Counted from the first letter of the stretch, positions 1 through 12,151 are shown. The stretch is 64,000 nucleotides of DNA from Euptelea pleiosperma (GCA_035048495.1 CM068544.1:9356138-9420137), one strand, 5' to 3'. The notes: generated by a model not told the origin, from the sequence alone. Numbers and translations: made by a program.

Positions 1-294
1 TCAAATGTTATGGATGAAACAAATGATTCTTGATTATGGTATTACTTAGAACACCATGAACTTGTTTTGTGATATTAATAGTGCAATTAGGATCTCTAAA
101 AATCATGTTCTACACCTCACACCAAGCATATTGATATTATACATCATTTTATTAGAGAATCGGTAGAATACAAAATTATCTCTATTGAACATATTGCAAC
201 TGAAAATTAATTTGCTGATATCTTCATTAAACCTTTGGACTCTCGGCGTTTTGAATTTTTGCGCAAGTCCTTAAGCATTTGCATTCACGATTGA
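1..294 (+). pseudogene. Ty1/copia pol 3' end (RNase H C-terminus)
   Basis: This is the last part of a copia polyprotein. The frame starting near base 8 reads WMKQMILDYGI, then FCDINSAIRISKNHV. After a frameshift near 120 it reads KHIDIIHHFIRES and FADIFIKPLDSRRFEFL before a stop at 292-294. The CD..SAI...N and KHIDI.HHFIRE blocks are the RNase H signature that ends plant copia proteins. In-frame stops at 'GIT*N' and 'TEN*F' together with the frameshift show that it is dead. The rest of the element lies upstream of the window. The multiple polypurine tracts just downstream suggest a Sirevirus. Confidence 0.8.
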
Positions 295-1510
295 ACCTCT
301 TGGGACTTGTCTCTGCTTTGTCAATTTATGACACAAATGGGAGAATTTGGCAACAAAGGTTATTTGAACATCTTAAAAACTTTAAAACTCTCTATAAAAT
401 ATTTAACTAACCTTATATTAAGGGGGAGTAAAACCCCTATCTCTATTTTCCTTCTTTGTTTGTGATGTGATTGACATGATTAAACAAAGATGTGTTGGTG
501 TCTCTATCTACGACTTGATGTATTTAATTATGTTGGGAGGGTTAGGCTTTTTGTTAGGGGGAGAATCATTGTATATTTTGTCCTAGAATTGACAAAATGG
601 GAGATTGATGAGTATATTCATTGTGTTATCGATTCTAGAACAACATTGGGTATTTATGTAATCTCTTTTAAGTCGATTGCTGAGGACTTGGAAAATGGGA
701 CTCAGTGATTTTGAGAATGACTATGAGGCGATCCCTGATGCGCAACCGGGGGTCTTGAGTTCATGGAATTATGAAAATAGTCAGAGTCTCGATTGGACAC
801 ATTTGAAGCCCCCAGCCTGTTATGAGAAACCCCCACTTGCTGAAACACTAAATGCATATTTTGTTCGAAAGGGTCAACCGGATTTAAAGATAGGGCGACC
901 AATGGGAAATGACCACCGGTTGACTGGTCTCAGGTTTTCCTCAAATCATGAGCATTCCCCTCCCCTCCAATTAACTTAGCCTTCTCTTGAGTTCATCTCC
1001 AAGAGTATTTGTTTGTGTTCTCCCTGCTTCTTTCTATGATTCTTCTAGTTGCCTTTTGTGGGAGTTCAAATTTGGTGGCTTGCCCTCTTCCTAGAAAATC
1101 TTTCCATATTATTATACATCATTTATATACTGTTTTACTGCTTGAGTCAAGAGGAGTCTTCATTGAGCGGGAGTTCGATTGCCACCTTACTTCATTTATA
1201 TTGATTGCAATCAAGACCAAGTTTTTTACCCTATTCAATATTGTAATGCTTAGATACTGAATTAAGAAGGTGCCAAGCTCATACGAACAAATTGGAAAGT
1301 GGACGTAAGTGTTGATTCACCGAACTACTATAAATTCTTGTGTTGTGGATTATTGTTCTTTTGTCTTATTACTTTATGTTGATTATTTGGTTATACGTAA
1401 GCATATTAGTAATCGACTTAGAATAATTTAAAATAGACCTATTCACCCTTTTAGGCCTTCTCGTATAAATATTAAGGGACCTTTAAAAAATATAAGATAA
1501 ATCATCGTAT
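295..1510 (+). mobile_element. Copia (Sirevirus-like) 3' noncoding region and 3' LTR
   Basis: Two polypurine tracts, near 419-428 (AAGGGGGAG) and 555-564 (TAGGGGGAGA), follow the pol end. Repeated polypurine tracts before the 3' LTR are a Sirevirus trait. The LTR probably begins near 570 (TGTATATTTTG) and runs past the motif CCTATTCACCC near 1440. The stretch 1130-1510 matches, in reverse orientation, the copia LTR near 55265-55650. Exact ends are not resolved. The small open frames here are not genes. Confidence 0.6.
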
Positions 1511-1559
1511 CTTCAACTGGTAGAAATCACTTGGCAATAACATGAGTTGTAGAAATCAG

Positions 1560-1895
1560 AATTACTCCTTGTTGATTCTGACGTGCTTTTAGGATCTACT
1601 ATTATCTAATTTTAGTCATAGTATGAATTTTGAATATTTTTAGTAATTTTTCCTATTTTAGTGGTTTTAGACTTTTAGTAGGTTTATATTTCTTTAGTAA
1701 TTTGCCATATTTAAGATGGGTTGTAGTTGGACCAAAAAAATCAATAAAGTTTATTATTTAAGCATTTTATTATGTTTCTCCTTGTAGATTCAAGGTTTTT
1801 CTTCGATTGAAGACAGTGTTCCTCTTCCTAGTTCATTTTCGTGATTATCTTCATGCTTCTGTTACGTCAAGTTGATATCAGAGATAAGATTTTCC
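1560..1895 (+). repeat. Ty3/gypsy 5' LTR tail and primer-binding-site region
   Basis: AT-rich sequence ends near 1870 and is followed by TTGATATCAGAGAT (about 1872-1885). This resembles the initiator-Met tRNA primer site TGGTATCAGAGC of plant retroelements. A gag-like ATG follows at 1904, which fits a 5' LTR, primer site and leader. The left boundary and any target duplication were not found. Confidence 0.5.
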
Positions 1896-1903
1896 CTTGT
1901 TCT

Positions 1904-3060
1904 ATGGTTGCCAAGGACGTATCCATCTCGACAAACTTTGTGGATGTTGCTCCTGAGAATCGACCCATATCGGCATCTACGTTTGAGGCCTTCCAACGGG
2001 AGAATCAACAATCACTATAGGATATACATGCTGCAATTGTGCAGTTAACTCTAACCTTCGCTAAAAACCAGATTCAAGGTAATGAATGACCTATTCCCAA
2101 TAATAGAGATTTGCATGATCGTAACCCAAGGATCCAGAATAATCAAGCGAGGCTATGACAACGAGTCTAGTAATGAAGAGGTCGATCATTTTGTTCTTTA
2201 ATAAGGAGGGCCAAGGAATATAGTGCAAGATCGTGATTTTTGTCTCAAGGTAGAATTTACTTCCTCCAATGGCCTACTCCACATTGAGGATTTTCTCGAT
2301 TGGCTTTTGGAGGTCAAACAGTTCTTTGACTACATGGAAGTCGTTGAAGAAAAGAGAGTTAAGTTTGTGGCATACAAACTTAAGGGACGAGCAACCTCAT
2401 CTTGGTGGGAGTAGTTGTTGTTATCACGAATCCGTCATGCCAAAGCCCCAGTACGATCATGGCCATGGATGAAGCAGCTTTTGAGGGCGCATTTTCTTTC
2501 TGCCAATTACGATCAGGTAATATTGCACCATTATTAAAATTTTCACCAAGGAAATCGCACGATTTGAGACTATATTGCAGAATTTTACTGGCTATTAGCA
2601 CGCAATGATCTATTTGAATCTGAGTCACAACTAGGAGTGAGATTTATGGGAGGATTGTGAATGGCCATCCAGGATCAGATGGCAATGCAACCTACGTGCA
2701 CGCTGACTAATGCAGTTCAATTAGCAACTAGAGTTGAGACCCAACTTGATTGCCCAAGGTTACAAGGTCAAACTATGGGAAGTCTTTTGCACCTGCTACA
2801 GTGCAAGAGTCATTACAAAATTCGGGTAAAACACAAGTCCGATGAAGTACCCAACCACATATTACAAATCGAGATTCGAGAAGTAAGACCAAGTCAGGTA
2901 GATGAGCCAACAATAGTAAAGGTACATCCTCAAATCTATACGCACCGCCATAACCGATTAAGTGTTATCGGTGCGGTCAACCTGAACATCGCTCGAATCA
3001 GTGCCCACAACGTCAGACGACCAATCTGACGAACCATGCAAAAATAGTTGAGGATGATGA
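1904..3060 (+). pseudogene. Chromovirus-like gag (broken)
   Basis: The start MVAKDVSISTNFVDV is followed by several stops and frameshifts. A conserved gag block lies at 2223-2414 (LHIEDFLDWLLEVKQFFDYM, then VKFVAYKLKGRATSSWWE), typical of Ty3/gypsy capsid. Next come LATRVETQL-like text and a zinc knuckle at 2963-3004, where Cys-X2-Cys-X4-His-X4-Cys is intact (CYRCGQPEHRSNQC). The acidic stretch after it is normal for this position. At least four frame breaks mean that no functional capsid can be made. Confidence 0.75.
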
Positions 3061-3183
3061 TGTAGATCAGTATGAGGAAGATGAAGATGACAAGGCAACT
3101 GTGAACTATGGGATGAAGGAGTCTCTTTTGCGGTGTGCAGACTGTTGTACGTGCTAAAGTAGGAGATCGATCATATGAGGCAC

Positions 3184-3825
3184 AATAACTTCCGAAAGCG
3201 ATGTACGGTCAATCAATATGTATGTGATTTAATAATAGACGTTGGCAGCAACGAAAATATTGTGTCCAAAACCATGATGGATAAGCTACAATCGAAGATC
3301 GAGAAGCATTTCTCTCCGTACTCGATCGACTAGATCAAAAAAGATGGGAGTTGGAGGATATGCATAGATAGCAGAGCTATCAACAAAATAACCGTGAAGT
3401 ATAAGTTCCCTATACCACGATTGGATCACATGTTAGATATGCTTGAATGTTCCAAGGTATTTTCCAAAAGCGATCTGAAGAGTGGCTACCATCAGATTCG
3501 CATCAGGTCAGGTGATGAGTGGAAGAAAACTTTCTCGACGAAAGAGGGTTTGTATGAGTGGTTGGTAATGCCCTTTGGGTTATCCAATGCATCCAGTACA
3601 TTTATGAGGGTGATGAACCGGGTTAACTTTTTTATGCATGCTAGATTGATTACTATGATCCATGGGTTTACTTTTATATTGAAGCACAAATCAAGGGAGC
3701 AAAATAAAATAGTTGATGCGTTGAGCCAACAAGCTACCTTACTTACGACTGTCCAAAGTGATGTAATCGAGTTCAATTATTTGAAAGACTTGTACGCTGA
3801 TGATGAGGTTTTCCAAGATGAGTAA
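3184..3825 (+). pseudogene. Chromovirus protease, RT and RNase H remnants
   Basis: The protease block reads CDLIIDVGSNENIVSKTM, with D-V-G-S in place of the usual D-S/G-G-S. About 30 residues later it jumps straight to the RT N-terminal part: [46 protein letters not shown] and [17 protein letters not shown]. The catalytic YxDD box is missing. At about 3628 the frame passes directly into the end of RNase H ([19 protein letters not shown]). Two internal deletions have therefore removed the middle of protease to RT and the region from RT palm to RNase H. The open frame 3394-3825 spans the second junction. Confidence 0.8.
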
Positions 3826-4660
3826 GCTAAATGTACATTAGGACAATTGAGTTTGGATAAATATCAGATTCATGGATGTTTCCTTTTTAAGGGAACCCGA
3901 TTATGCATTCCCAAGAATTCTCTTCGAGAAAACATTATTCGGAAAAAAGCATGGTGGAGGGTTAGGAGGTCACATAGGATGTGACAAAAGTATTGCCCCT
4001 GTTGAGGAGAGATACTATTGGCCACAATTGAAAAGAGACGTGGGGCGTTATGTACAACAACGTTACATTTGTCAAACAGATAAGGGTCATGCGTAGAACA
4101 AAGGTCTTTACACTCCAATACTGATTCCTAATGGACCATATGAAAATCTATCAATGGACTTCACGTTGGGTTTTTCGTGGACTCAACTACGTATGAATTC
4201 TGTGTTTGTAGTGGTTGACAAGTTTTCGAAGATGATATACTTTATCCCGTGAAAAAAGACATTGGATGTTACCAACGTCGCCAATTTGTTCTTTAAGTAA
4301 GTTGTTCGTTTGCATAGTCTCCTCAAGATTATCATTTCTGATCGTGATAATAAGTTTTTAAGACATTTCTAGCGTACATTGTGGAGACATTTGGATACTT
4401 TGTTACAATATAACAGTACATGTCATCCACAAACAGATGGCCAAGCAGAGGGGTGAACCATACTTTGGGCAATATTATGTAGAGTTTGTCTAGTGAGAGG
4501 CTGGAGCAGTGAAATTTTGCCTTTGTCCAAATTGAGTTTGCCTACAATAATTTGATTAATCATTCTACCGGCAAACCACCATTCGAGATTATCTATGGAT
4601 GGCCCCTTACGCACACTCTAGATTTGGTATCCTTGCCGAAATTTTCGAGTATAGGTATTG
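3826..4660 (+). pseudogene. Chromovirus integrase (broken, 3' truncated)
   Basis: Continuing from RNase H, the HHCC zinc-binding region is readable (GGHIGCDKS, then YYWPQLKRDVGRYV), but its first Cys is replaced (QRYICQ). The DDE core is recognisable: D in MDFTLGF, D in ISDRDNKF, and the CHPQTDGQAEG block that carries the E. Stops and shifts occur at about 4094, 4250 and 4300 and repeatedly after 4456. The reading ends near 4660, before the GPY/F module and any chromodomain, so the 3' end of the element is missing here. Confidence 0.75.
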
Positions 4661-5880
4661 TAGGATTATATATTGGATGCTTATGACAAGTTTGTAATTG
4701 CAAAAGAAGGTTTCTTTGATAATAAATATTATTAAATTATTTTATTGTGTGCCACATAAGCTCATTGGGCAACTCATTTTTCAAGTTGGGAATCCTAAAG
4801 ATTCAGAGTAAATATTCTCAAGAAAACAATTAGAAATGATCTCAAATAAAGATATTTAAAATATGACATATTTTTCTTAATAAAGGAATTAGATTTTAGG
4901 GTGGGACGTGAGCCATTTTTGGGCAACACATCCTCACTAATTTAATGCTCTTGGAGGCCTATAAGATCCTCTCTTGAATTAATAACCCATAATGCAATGT
5001 TTAGAAAACATTCTATTTTGAAAACCTTTGAACAAGAAATCCTCATTTAAGCACTTACCAACTAAAGAAACCAATCGACCTTTCACTAAATGGAAATAAA
5101 AAGTTTGACAAAATGATAATTGAGAACAAGTCATAAATTCCTTTTTGAGAAGCATTGATTGAATGCAATTTAAAATAATAAGAAAAAGTTTTGAAAAATC
5201 TTTTAATATAACTCGACTAACCAAAGAAGAAAATATTGGTAGGGAATATCTTTCCATTTACCAAAATCATTTGCACACCTTGAAGAAATCGTGAGTCTAT
5301 TAACTCCAATAAGTGTGAAAACGTTATGTAATTGTGGATCCCGGTCCACCTTTCCTATATTAAGAAATTTAAATATTTTTTGAAAAATATAAAAGTTTCC
5401 ATTACCAAAAACGGCTCCACCTACTTTTTTACTATCTAGTTTCTTCTCAAATCCTCCTTCTCCTTCATTGTTAAAAAAATGGATACTCAAGGCAAAGAAG
5501 AAGAAAAATAAGGTAAATATACTTGACAATAGTTTTAATCTCCATATTATCTCTTTTGTTGGTTGACGATCATGTGTTTATAGATACATTTGTCGTTGTG
5601 TTAATATCATATGATGATTTATGGCTTGTAATTTTTTTTTTTTTTTATGGCTTGTAACTTGGAATGCCTAGTGATTACATGTGTTTGCTTTATGAAAAGA
5701 ATGGAAGTGTAGTTGGTCCAATTCGTTAAAACAAAGAGATCACCCATGGTGGGTCGTTGCCCTTGGTGGGAAGGAAGGAATATAATATATTTAACATCAT
5801 CATCATCATGATTATATGTTTTCGAACGAGTTAATCTTTTTATTGATATGTTGATTAACATGCTAGAGTAATTATGATCG
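4661..5880. other. No gene recognised
   Basis: AT-rich DNA. Minus-strand open frames of 80-108 codons (4979-5257, 5203-5529, 5619-5861) show no recognisable domain and include low-complexity Phe runs. By comparison with the solo LTR at 8424-10253, part of this stretch may be the 5' part of the LTR ending at 7141, but I could not align the start. Confidence 0.4.
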
Positions 5881-7141
5881 GATTATCATCACTCTTGTGT
5901 ACTTATTGTACTTTATTGGGCTTTCGGCTCACTGTGTTACACCGACAATATTTCAGATTCCTTTGGACCATACATTAGACAAGATGCGATAGTAGACGGT
6001 GCAACAATGGAGGAGGATATGCCGTCAAATGTAAAACCAAAATTCACAACAGGATTTTAAACTCAATTTTATGATGTTTCAAGTTAACCAATGTAATAAA
6101 AAAGTTCCAATAGAATGGTGGATAAATTAGACATGGACGGTTGGATGCTTAACTAGTTGGAACATTGAACATTTTGTTAATTCATTATCTTGGCTTAAAC
6201 GCGTTAACTTGTTTTACTACATAGAATTTTACGTATGTTGAATGACTGATTTTTGATTTGTGAAATGTTAAAACATTGAGATAATTACTGTGATTTTATG
6301 AAATTATTTTATGGTAAAATAATAATTTTTTTTCGTTCTATTTTATGTTCATCCCGATTAAGAAAAATATTTTTTTTTGAACTTCTCTAGTTCCAGATTA
6401 CTTTTCAGGTTCTAGAACTAAAAATTTGGAAGCTTGTGAAAACGTCTGTATCGTTGTTTTATTTTTGACAGCATGGACAAAATTGTAAAATTTTCACATA
6501 CAATCCACTTTTTGAACCTTTTCTAGACCATCATTAGTGGACTATTAATTTCGTTTAACAGTCGATAGAAAAACGGAACCTAATTTCTCGCTTCTGGAGT
6601 CCGAATTGGGCTTCGACTATTTCATGTAATTAAGTCCGGAACGACGAGATCTAGTCGGTATCGTGGGCCAAATCCCAAACTTCTATCGAAAAATGAAAAT
6701 ACGACCCTTTTTCAGAAATGTGATCATATGAAAAATTGACTTTTTGCTAAAAAGACCAATGTCAGTCGACCTCTTTCTTTCAAACCATTTAATTGAAGTA
6801 TAATACTTTGAAACTTTAACCATCCATTTGATTTTGATCATCCTTTCGAAAAAAGTCAAAATTTGACCTTATGTTGACCTTGACTAGTTCTCTTATCTTA
6901 ATATTTTTCTTAAAGAAATAAAGAATATTTTATAAAATTGTTTTAGATATCCTCTTAGTATTATGCTTTTGCATTTCAATTAATAAAGTTATTTTTCTAT
7001 ATTATTATTAATGAGGTGGATAGTTTGAGTTGTTTCGGTTAAGTATGATATTTATTGCCTTTATCATGTCATAATGTGGTTTATGGGTCGACCCATGGTT
7101 AAATGGGTCGAGTTCTAGATATCCGGATTCGGGGTGTGACA
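5880..7141 (+). mobile_element. Gypsy-type LTR, 3' portion
   Basis: The stretch ends in GGATTCGGGGTGTGACA at 7125-7141. The solo LTR at 10237-10253 has nearly the same ending (GATTTGGGGGCGTGACA). It also carries the block TTGGGCTTTCGGCTCA near 5917-5932 followed by a pyrimidine/CAG-like tract, matching TGGGCCCTAGCTCA near 9800 in the solo LTR. Copia integrase sequence begins at once at 7142, so this LTR, or the element it belonged to, inserted into that copia. No matching 5-bp duplication (AAGCA) was found upstream, so the left end is unclear or lost. Confidence 0.55.
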
Positions 7142-7870
7142 AAGCAAGACTCGTAGAAGTAAATGTGTGCTAGATTACATTCACTCAGATATGTGGGGGC
7201 CTTCACCAATTAAGTCAAAAGGTGGAGCCCCAACTACTTTGTTACTTTCATAGATGGCTTCTCAAGAAAGGTTTGGGTCTACTTCATGAAGGAGAAATCC
7301 GACGTTTTCACCAAGTTCGAGAAATGAAAAGTAGGAGTAGAAAAACAAATGGGAAGGAAAGTCAAGTGTTTGAGAACCGACAATGGATGAGAATAAAAGG
7401 ATGACAAGTTTCTACAGTTTGCAAAGTGAAGGCATCACGAGGCATTTCACTATTCCAAAGACTCCACAACAAAATGGAACAACGGAATGGATGATGAAGT
7501 CTCTCTTGGAGAGAGCAATGAGCATGAGACTTTATGTAAGGTTGCCTAAGACATATTGGGCAGAAGCGGCTAGTCATGCATGTTACGTGGTTAACCGGTC
7601 ACCATCAAAGGCCATTGATTTCAAAGTTGCAGAAGAGGTATGGGCATGTAGGGATGTAGAGTATTCTTCATTGAAGATTTTTGGGTGTCCTGTATACACA
7701 CAAATTCCAAGTGATCGACGATCCAAGTTGGACTCCAAGTCCCACAAATGCATATTTCTTGGGTTTGAGAAAGAAGTAAATGGGTATAAGCTATGGGATC
7801 TGGTTGGCAAGAAAATGATCTTTAGTATAGATGTAGTGTTCGATGAAGCCTACATGTTGAAAAGATAATA
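7142..7870 (+). pseudogene. Copia integrase core (5' truncated, broken)
   Basis: The sequence opens in the middle of the integrase at the gypsy LTR boundary. Readable blocks are LDYIHSDMWGPSP (first D), LRTDNG near 7369-7386 (second D) and TPQQNGTTEWM in 7383-7868 (catalytic E). These are followed by AEAASHACYVVNRSPSKAI and FGCPVYTQIPSDRRSKLD, the usual end of a copia integrase. Frameshifts near 7230 and 7385 and several stops kill it. The gag and protease that should precede it are absent from the window. Confidence 0.8.
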
Positions 7871-8423
7871 TGAAGATGAGATCAAGGGACACAGTGATGA
7901 GAAGATAGTGATAGAGTTGGCTCCAATTAGCACAGAGGGTACAGGAAGAAAAAAAGGCATAGGGCCTAATTCAAGGTGGTACATTTACGGGATGAACAAC
8001 TAGAGGTTCATGAAGAACCTACAAGCCTAGCACAAGGAAGAACAAAGTAAACTGTCAAGCCACCTCAAAGGCTTGGATGGGAAGATGAGGTGCATTTCGC
8101 TTTGATTACTAGTGATGGTGACCCAATTACCTTCCAAGAAGCTCTTGAGACTAGTGAAAGAGAAGGGTGGATGGGTGCCATGGTGGAGGAGATGGAATCT
8201 CTCCATAAGAACTCCGCTTGGGAGTTAGTTCTTAAACCCAAAGGCAAGAGACCAATAGGTCGCAAATGGGTGTTTAGGAAGAAATAAGCATTAAATGAAA
8301 ATGATGGAGCAAAGTTCAAAGCACGCCCAGTAGCAAAGGGATACTTTTAGAAGGAAGGGGTTGACTATGATGAGATCTTTTCCCCGGCCGTGAAGCATAC
8401 ATCCATTCGGGTGTTATTGGCTA
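7871..8423 (+). pseudogene. Copia integrase-RT linker and RT N-terminus
   Basis: After a degenerate linker, 8090-8287 encodes FQEALETSEREGWMGAM, EEMESLHKNSAWELV and PIGRKWVFRKK. This is the standard start of copia reverse transcriptase. It continues as KFKARPVAKGY and VDYDEIFSPAVKHTSIRVLL up to 8423, where a solo LTR interrupts it. The same frame resumes at 10259 (MVAEFD). There are stops after FRKK and inside AKGYF. Confidence 0.8.
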
Positions 8424-8584
8424 TGTAATGACCCTATTTCTAGCAATATTATAGTAGACTTTTTATAATACTTTGAACATTATATGTATGGCATTTTAAA
8501 GGTCTCAACAATAGCTTTCTATCGTTATCAAGTTCGTCCAAATCGGACGTGCGAGTCAAAAGTTTTTTTTTGTGGGGCCTATTG

Positions 8585-8625
8585 CCTCGAGATACGCGCT
8601 ACCTCGAGATACGCGCTACCTCGAG
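8585..8625. repeat. Short tandem repeat in solo LTR
   Basis: About 2.3 copies of an 18-bp unit (CCTCGAGATACGCGCTA-type), a CG-rich island in otherwise AT-rich LTR sequence. Confidence 0.7.
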
Positions 8626-9274
8626 ATTCGCATCGTACGAGGTTCAAAGATTTGGGATTCTAGCGTATTCACTTGTAAGTACATAGTTATTTATTTTATG
8701 CCTTTATTTATTTAATTAATTAATTAATTATTATTTATTTAATTAATTAATTATTTATTTAATTGATTAATTATTATTTATTTATTTATTTATAAATATT
8801 AATTTTTATTTTTATTTTTTTTGAAATAGTAGAAAATTCGCAGAATATTGTAGAAAAATTCTAGAAAATTCTATTATTTTTGGGGAAAATGTCTGAAAAT
8901 GCTATTCTTGTTATCTGTTAAATTTTAGCAAGGAAAATCCCAATTCTTGTATTTTTCACATAAAATGTGTAAATGCATTGATAATTTCTTGTAATCTTAA
9001 AAACATGAAATTATGATAGATGATGACATGTGTAATCTATTTAGTTGGATGAAGTCATGCTCAAATTCATTTAAAATGAGATATATGCGTTTTTCATCCG
9101 TTTTATGTATTCGTTTTCTAAGATATTAATAGGGCTTAAATGTTCTTATTTTTAGTTTCAAAATGCAAAAATAGGAATGCTATGCATGTAAAGATGTTTC
9201 TACAAACATTATTATTTTATACATATAAATACGATTGATGACATGAATAAGAACGTGATTGGGAATGTGGAATA

Positions 9275-9435
9275 TCAGATTAGTCGGAATCAGGCGTTGT
9301 CTCATTTCTTCGAGACCCCTTGGGGTTTTAGTCCCCTAAAGCATCAGGCTTTGTCTTATTTCCTTAAGACCCCTTGGGGTTCCAGTCCCCTAAAGAAGAG
9401 GCGTTGTCTCATTCATGAGACCCCTCGGGTATTTA
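9275..9435. repeat. Minisatellite of about 54 bp in solo LTR
   Basis: There are three units. GACCCCTTGGGG-type cores start at 9314, 9368 and 9419, giving periods of 54 and 51. Each unit pairs GGCGTTGTCTCATT with a self-complementary CCCCTTGGGG. The translated frame 9243-9521 is only this repeat. Confidence 0.75.
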
Positions 9436-10258
9436 TACCTAAAAGAAAATTAGAGAATCCGGAGAGAGGATACCTAATGAAACAATTAGTGTGCACATTA
9501 GGGAGTTTACTTGTGGACTAGAAGTGTTGACATCGTACACTAGGACCGATGGAATGTTGGTACGAAATACATCAGAATTGATAGTTTGACTTTATAGAAA
9601 TGGTCACGGGTATTCCGATAAGAGAAAGGTTGACTATTATATGAAAAGACTTCATTGTATTCGAAGTTATACGTAAGTAATTGATGGAAAGTTGAGTTTT
9701 ATCGAATTACATGTGAAATACATTTGCAAATTGTATTTGTTTTAAAATAAACAAAAGTCGCTGATTTCAGTGGATTTTACGCATGAGGAATGTACTTACT
9801 GGGCCCTAGCTCATCGTTTTAAAATATTTTGTTTTCAGGAAAGGATAAGGGGAAGTTGGACTGATGCTTCCAGCATTTCTGTTGATAGACTTGTGCTTTT
9901 GACGATGTTATATTTTGTTTAATTCTTCTATCTTGTAGAAGGATACATGAGTTATGTAGGTCCTTTGACCGTTTAGTAACATGTATTTGGAAGTACGATA
10001 TATATACAATGTTTTCTTTTGGATGGGCATATTACGGTTTTGTTTGAAGTAAGACATCCTCTAACATTATTAATGTGTCAATGAAGTGCGTTTCGTCTTA
10101 TGAATTGTTTAAACAAAATGAAAAAAATTATCCGGTGTATTTCCGCTGCATCGTGATACCAATTTTGTTTAACTGTGCGTTTGTATGATCAGATCGCGCC
10201 TCAAGATACGAGAAAGGTCGATATGACCAAATATCGGATTTGGGGGCGTGACAGGCTA

Positions 10259-11523
10259 TGGTAGCAGAGTTTGACAATGGAGCTTGAAAAATTAGATATA
10301 AAGACGACTTTCCTACATGGCGACTTAGAGGAAACTATTTACATGGAGCAACCAGAAGGGTTCAAAGAAGTCCATAGAGGATCATGTGCGTAGATTGAAG
10401 AAGTCTCTTTACGGGTTGAAGCAATCTCCACGACGATGGTACTAGCGCTTCGATTCCTACATGTTGCATATTGGCTACACACGATGTGAGTATGATTGTT
10501 GTGTTTACTTTAGGGTGCTAGATGATGAGTCTCTTATTATGTTGATGTTTTATGTGGATGACATGCTTATAACATGTAAGGAGAGGTCTAAGGTAGATGA
10601 GCTCAAATCTTTGTTGAGTAAGGAGTTTGACATGAAAGACCTTGGGGCTACTATAAAGATTTTGGGTATGGAGATTAAAAGATAGAGAAATGCAAAAAAA
10701 ATTGTGGTTGTCACAAAAGAAATACATCTCAAAAGTACTTGAAAAATTTAGCATGTTGGATGCTAAACCCATGTCCACTCCACTAGCCATTCAATTCAGT
10801 TTGAGTGCGAAGCAAAGTCCTTCCACTGATGAAGAGGTTGAAGAAATGTCCAAGACAATCGTATGCTAGTGCAGTAAGATGTTTGATGTAGGCCATGGTG
10901 TGTATGAGACTAGATATCTCCCAAACAGTCAGTGTAGTGAGCAGATACATGGCGAATACAGGAAAAAAACATTGGAATGATGTGAAGTGGATTCAAGGTA
11001 CTAAAAGGGCACCAAAGACATAGGGATAATGTTTGAAAGAAAACATGGGTCAGGTACAGTGGTTGGGAATGTTGATTCTGATTATGGAGGTGACCTTGAC
11101 AAAAGAAGGTCTACTATAGGGTATGTCTATACGCTTGCTAGTGGACCCATATGTTGGCGCTCTATGCTTCAGTCGACTACAACTTTATCCACTACAAAGG
11201 CAGAGTACATGGCAGTTACAGAGGCATCTAAGGAAGCAGTTTGGTTGAAAGGCTTGGTAAATGAACCGGGGCTGAAGCAAGAGTCAGTCTTGCTACACTA
11301 CGACAGTCAGAGTGCCATATGTTTGGCAAAGCACTAAGTGTATCATGCAAGGACAAAGCACATAGATGTAAGGTCTCACAATATACGAGATTTGATTACA
11401 TCTGGTGAGATCATTCTACAAAAGTTTTACACAGATGGGAATGCAATCGATATGCTTACCAAGCCAGTCACAACTGAGAAGTTCATGCATTGCTTGAACT
11501 TGCTCAATCTCTCATCTTGTTAG
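10259..11523 (+). pseudogene. Copia RT and RNase H (continuation, broken)
   Basis: This continues the frame cut by the solo LTR: MVAEFD, KDDFPTWRL-like text, then 10461-10685 with YTRCEYDCCVYF and the catalytic FYVDDMLIT box near 10547-10570. RNase H follows at 11029-11337 (DSDYGGDLDKRRSTIGYV, TTLSTTKAEYMAVTEASKE, HYDSQSAICLAKH). It ends with KHIDVRSHNIRDLI and MLTKPVTTEKFMHCLNLL at 11338-11523. A stop at 11335-11337 and several frameshifts before 11029 make it inactive. The YVDD box and the RNase H D/E/D residues are still present. Confidence 0.82.
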
Positions 11524-11654
11524 AATTTGAGAATGCAGCTCGGGCATGACGTGCTAATTTGGTGGGAATGAGTTCTCGCCAAGGTGGAGGTGTTACAAAC
11601 ACACATCATCAACTTTAGGGGGGGTCGGAGAGAATTTTTCGCCAAGGTGGAGAT

Positions 11655-12138
11655 TGTTGTTTTTGACTCAAAATTATAAAGGCATTTTGGTCTTTTCTTT
11701 TTGGGGTTTTGTAGCCCACTTATAAGGGCATTGCTTAGTTAATTTTTAATTGATTAAAACACAAGAAAAGGAAAGAAAAACAAAAAAGGGGAGGGGGCTT
11801 AAGAGACATTGAGAAACCTAAGGTTTGCTCAAGGAAAAGAAGATTAAGATCTATCTAAAGGTGGAGGCTAAGTGTTAAAGGGAGATAATCTCTTATAACG
11901 ATTTGCTCATCTTTGTCATAATGAATCGAGCTCCAAGCTCATATCCCGTGAATGTAGCCATTAAGGTGAACTACGTAAAAATTCTCGTCTTGTAGTTGTG
12001 TTTCTTTTGCTTGTGGTGTGGATTGTGCGTTGTTCTTTTTGCATCTCTCATTTATTTTATGAGCTTTGGTACTATCGTTAAGATCTGGAAATGTGTAAGT
12101 TTCTTTACTCTTACAAGGTGTGTGATTTTACGCCAACA
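11655..12138 (+). repeat. Copia 3' LTR
   Basis: The LTR starts TGTTGTTTTTGAC right after the polypurine-like AAGGTGGAGAT and ends TTTTACGCCAACA, so its termini are TGTTG...CAACA. It is 484 bp, a usual length for a Tork/Ale-like copia. The next 5 bases are AGGAA; the matching left duplication cannot be tested because the 5' half is missing. Chromovirus pol tail sequence resumes about 14 bp later, so this copia sits inside a chromovirus. Confidence 0.7.
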
Positions 12139-12151
12139 AGGAAAATGTGTT

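Larger units (their letters stand above)
8424..10253 (+). mobile_element. Solo LTR of a gypsy-type retrotransposon
   Basis: The element is 1830 bp long, begins TGTAATGACCC and ends GGGGCGTGACA, so it has the TG...CA ends of an LTR. It is flanked by a perfect 5-bp target duplication, GGCTA at 8419-8423 and 10254-10258. Joining the flanks restores the copia RT reading (...SIRVLLA / MVAEFD). It has no coding capacity. A TGGGCCCTAGCTCA block followed by TTTTCAGG near 9800-9838 sets the plus orientation by analogy with other long plant LTRs. Tandem repeats occur inside at 8585-8625 and 9275-9435. Confidence 0.88.
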
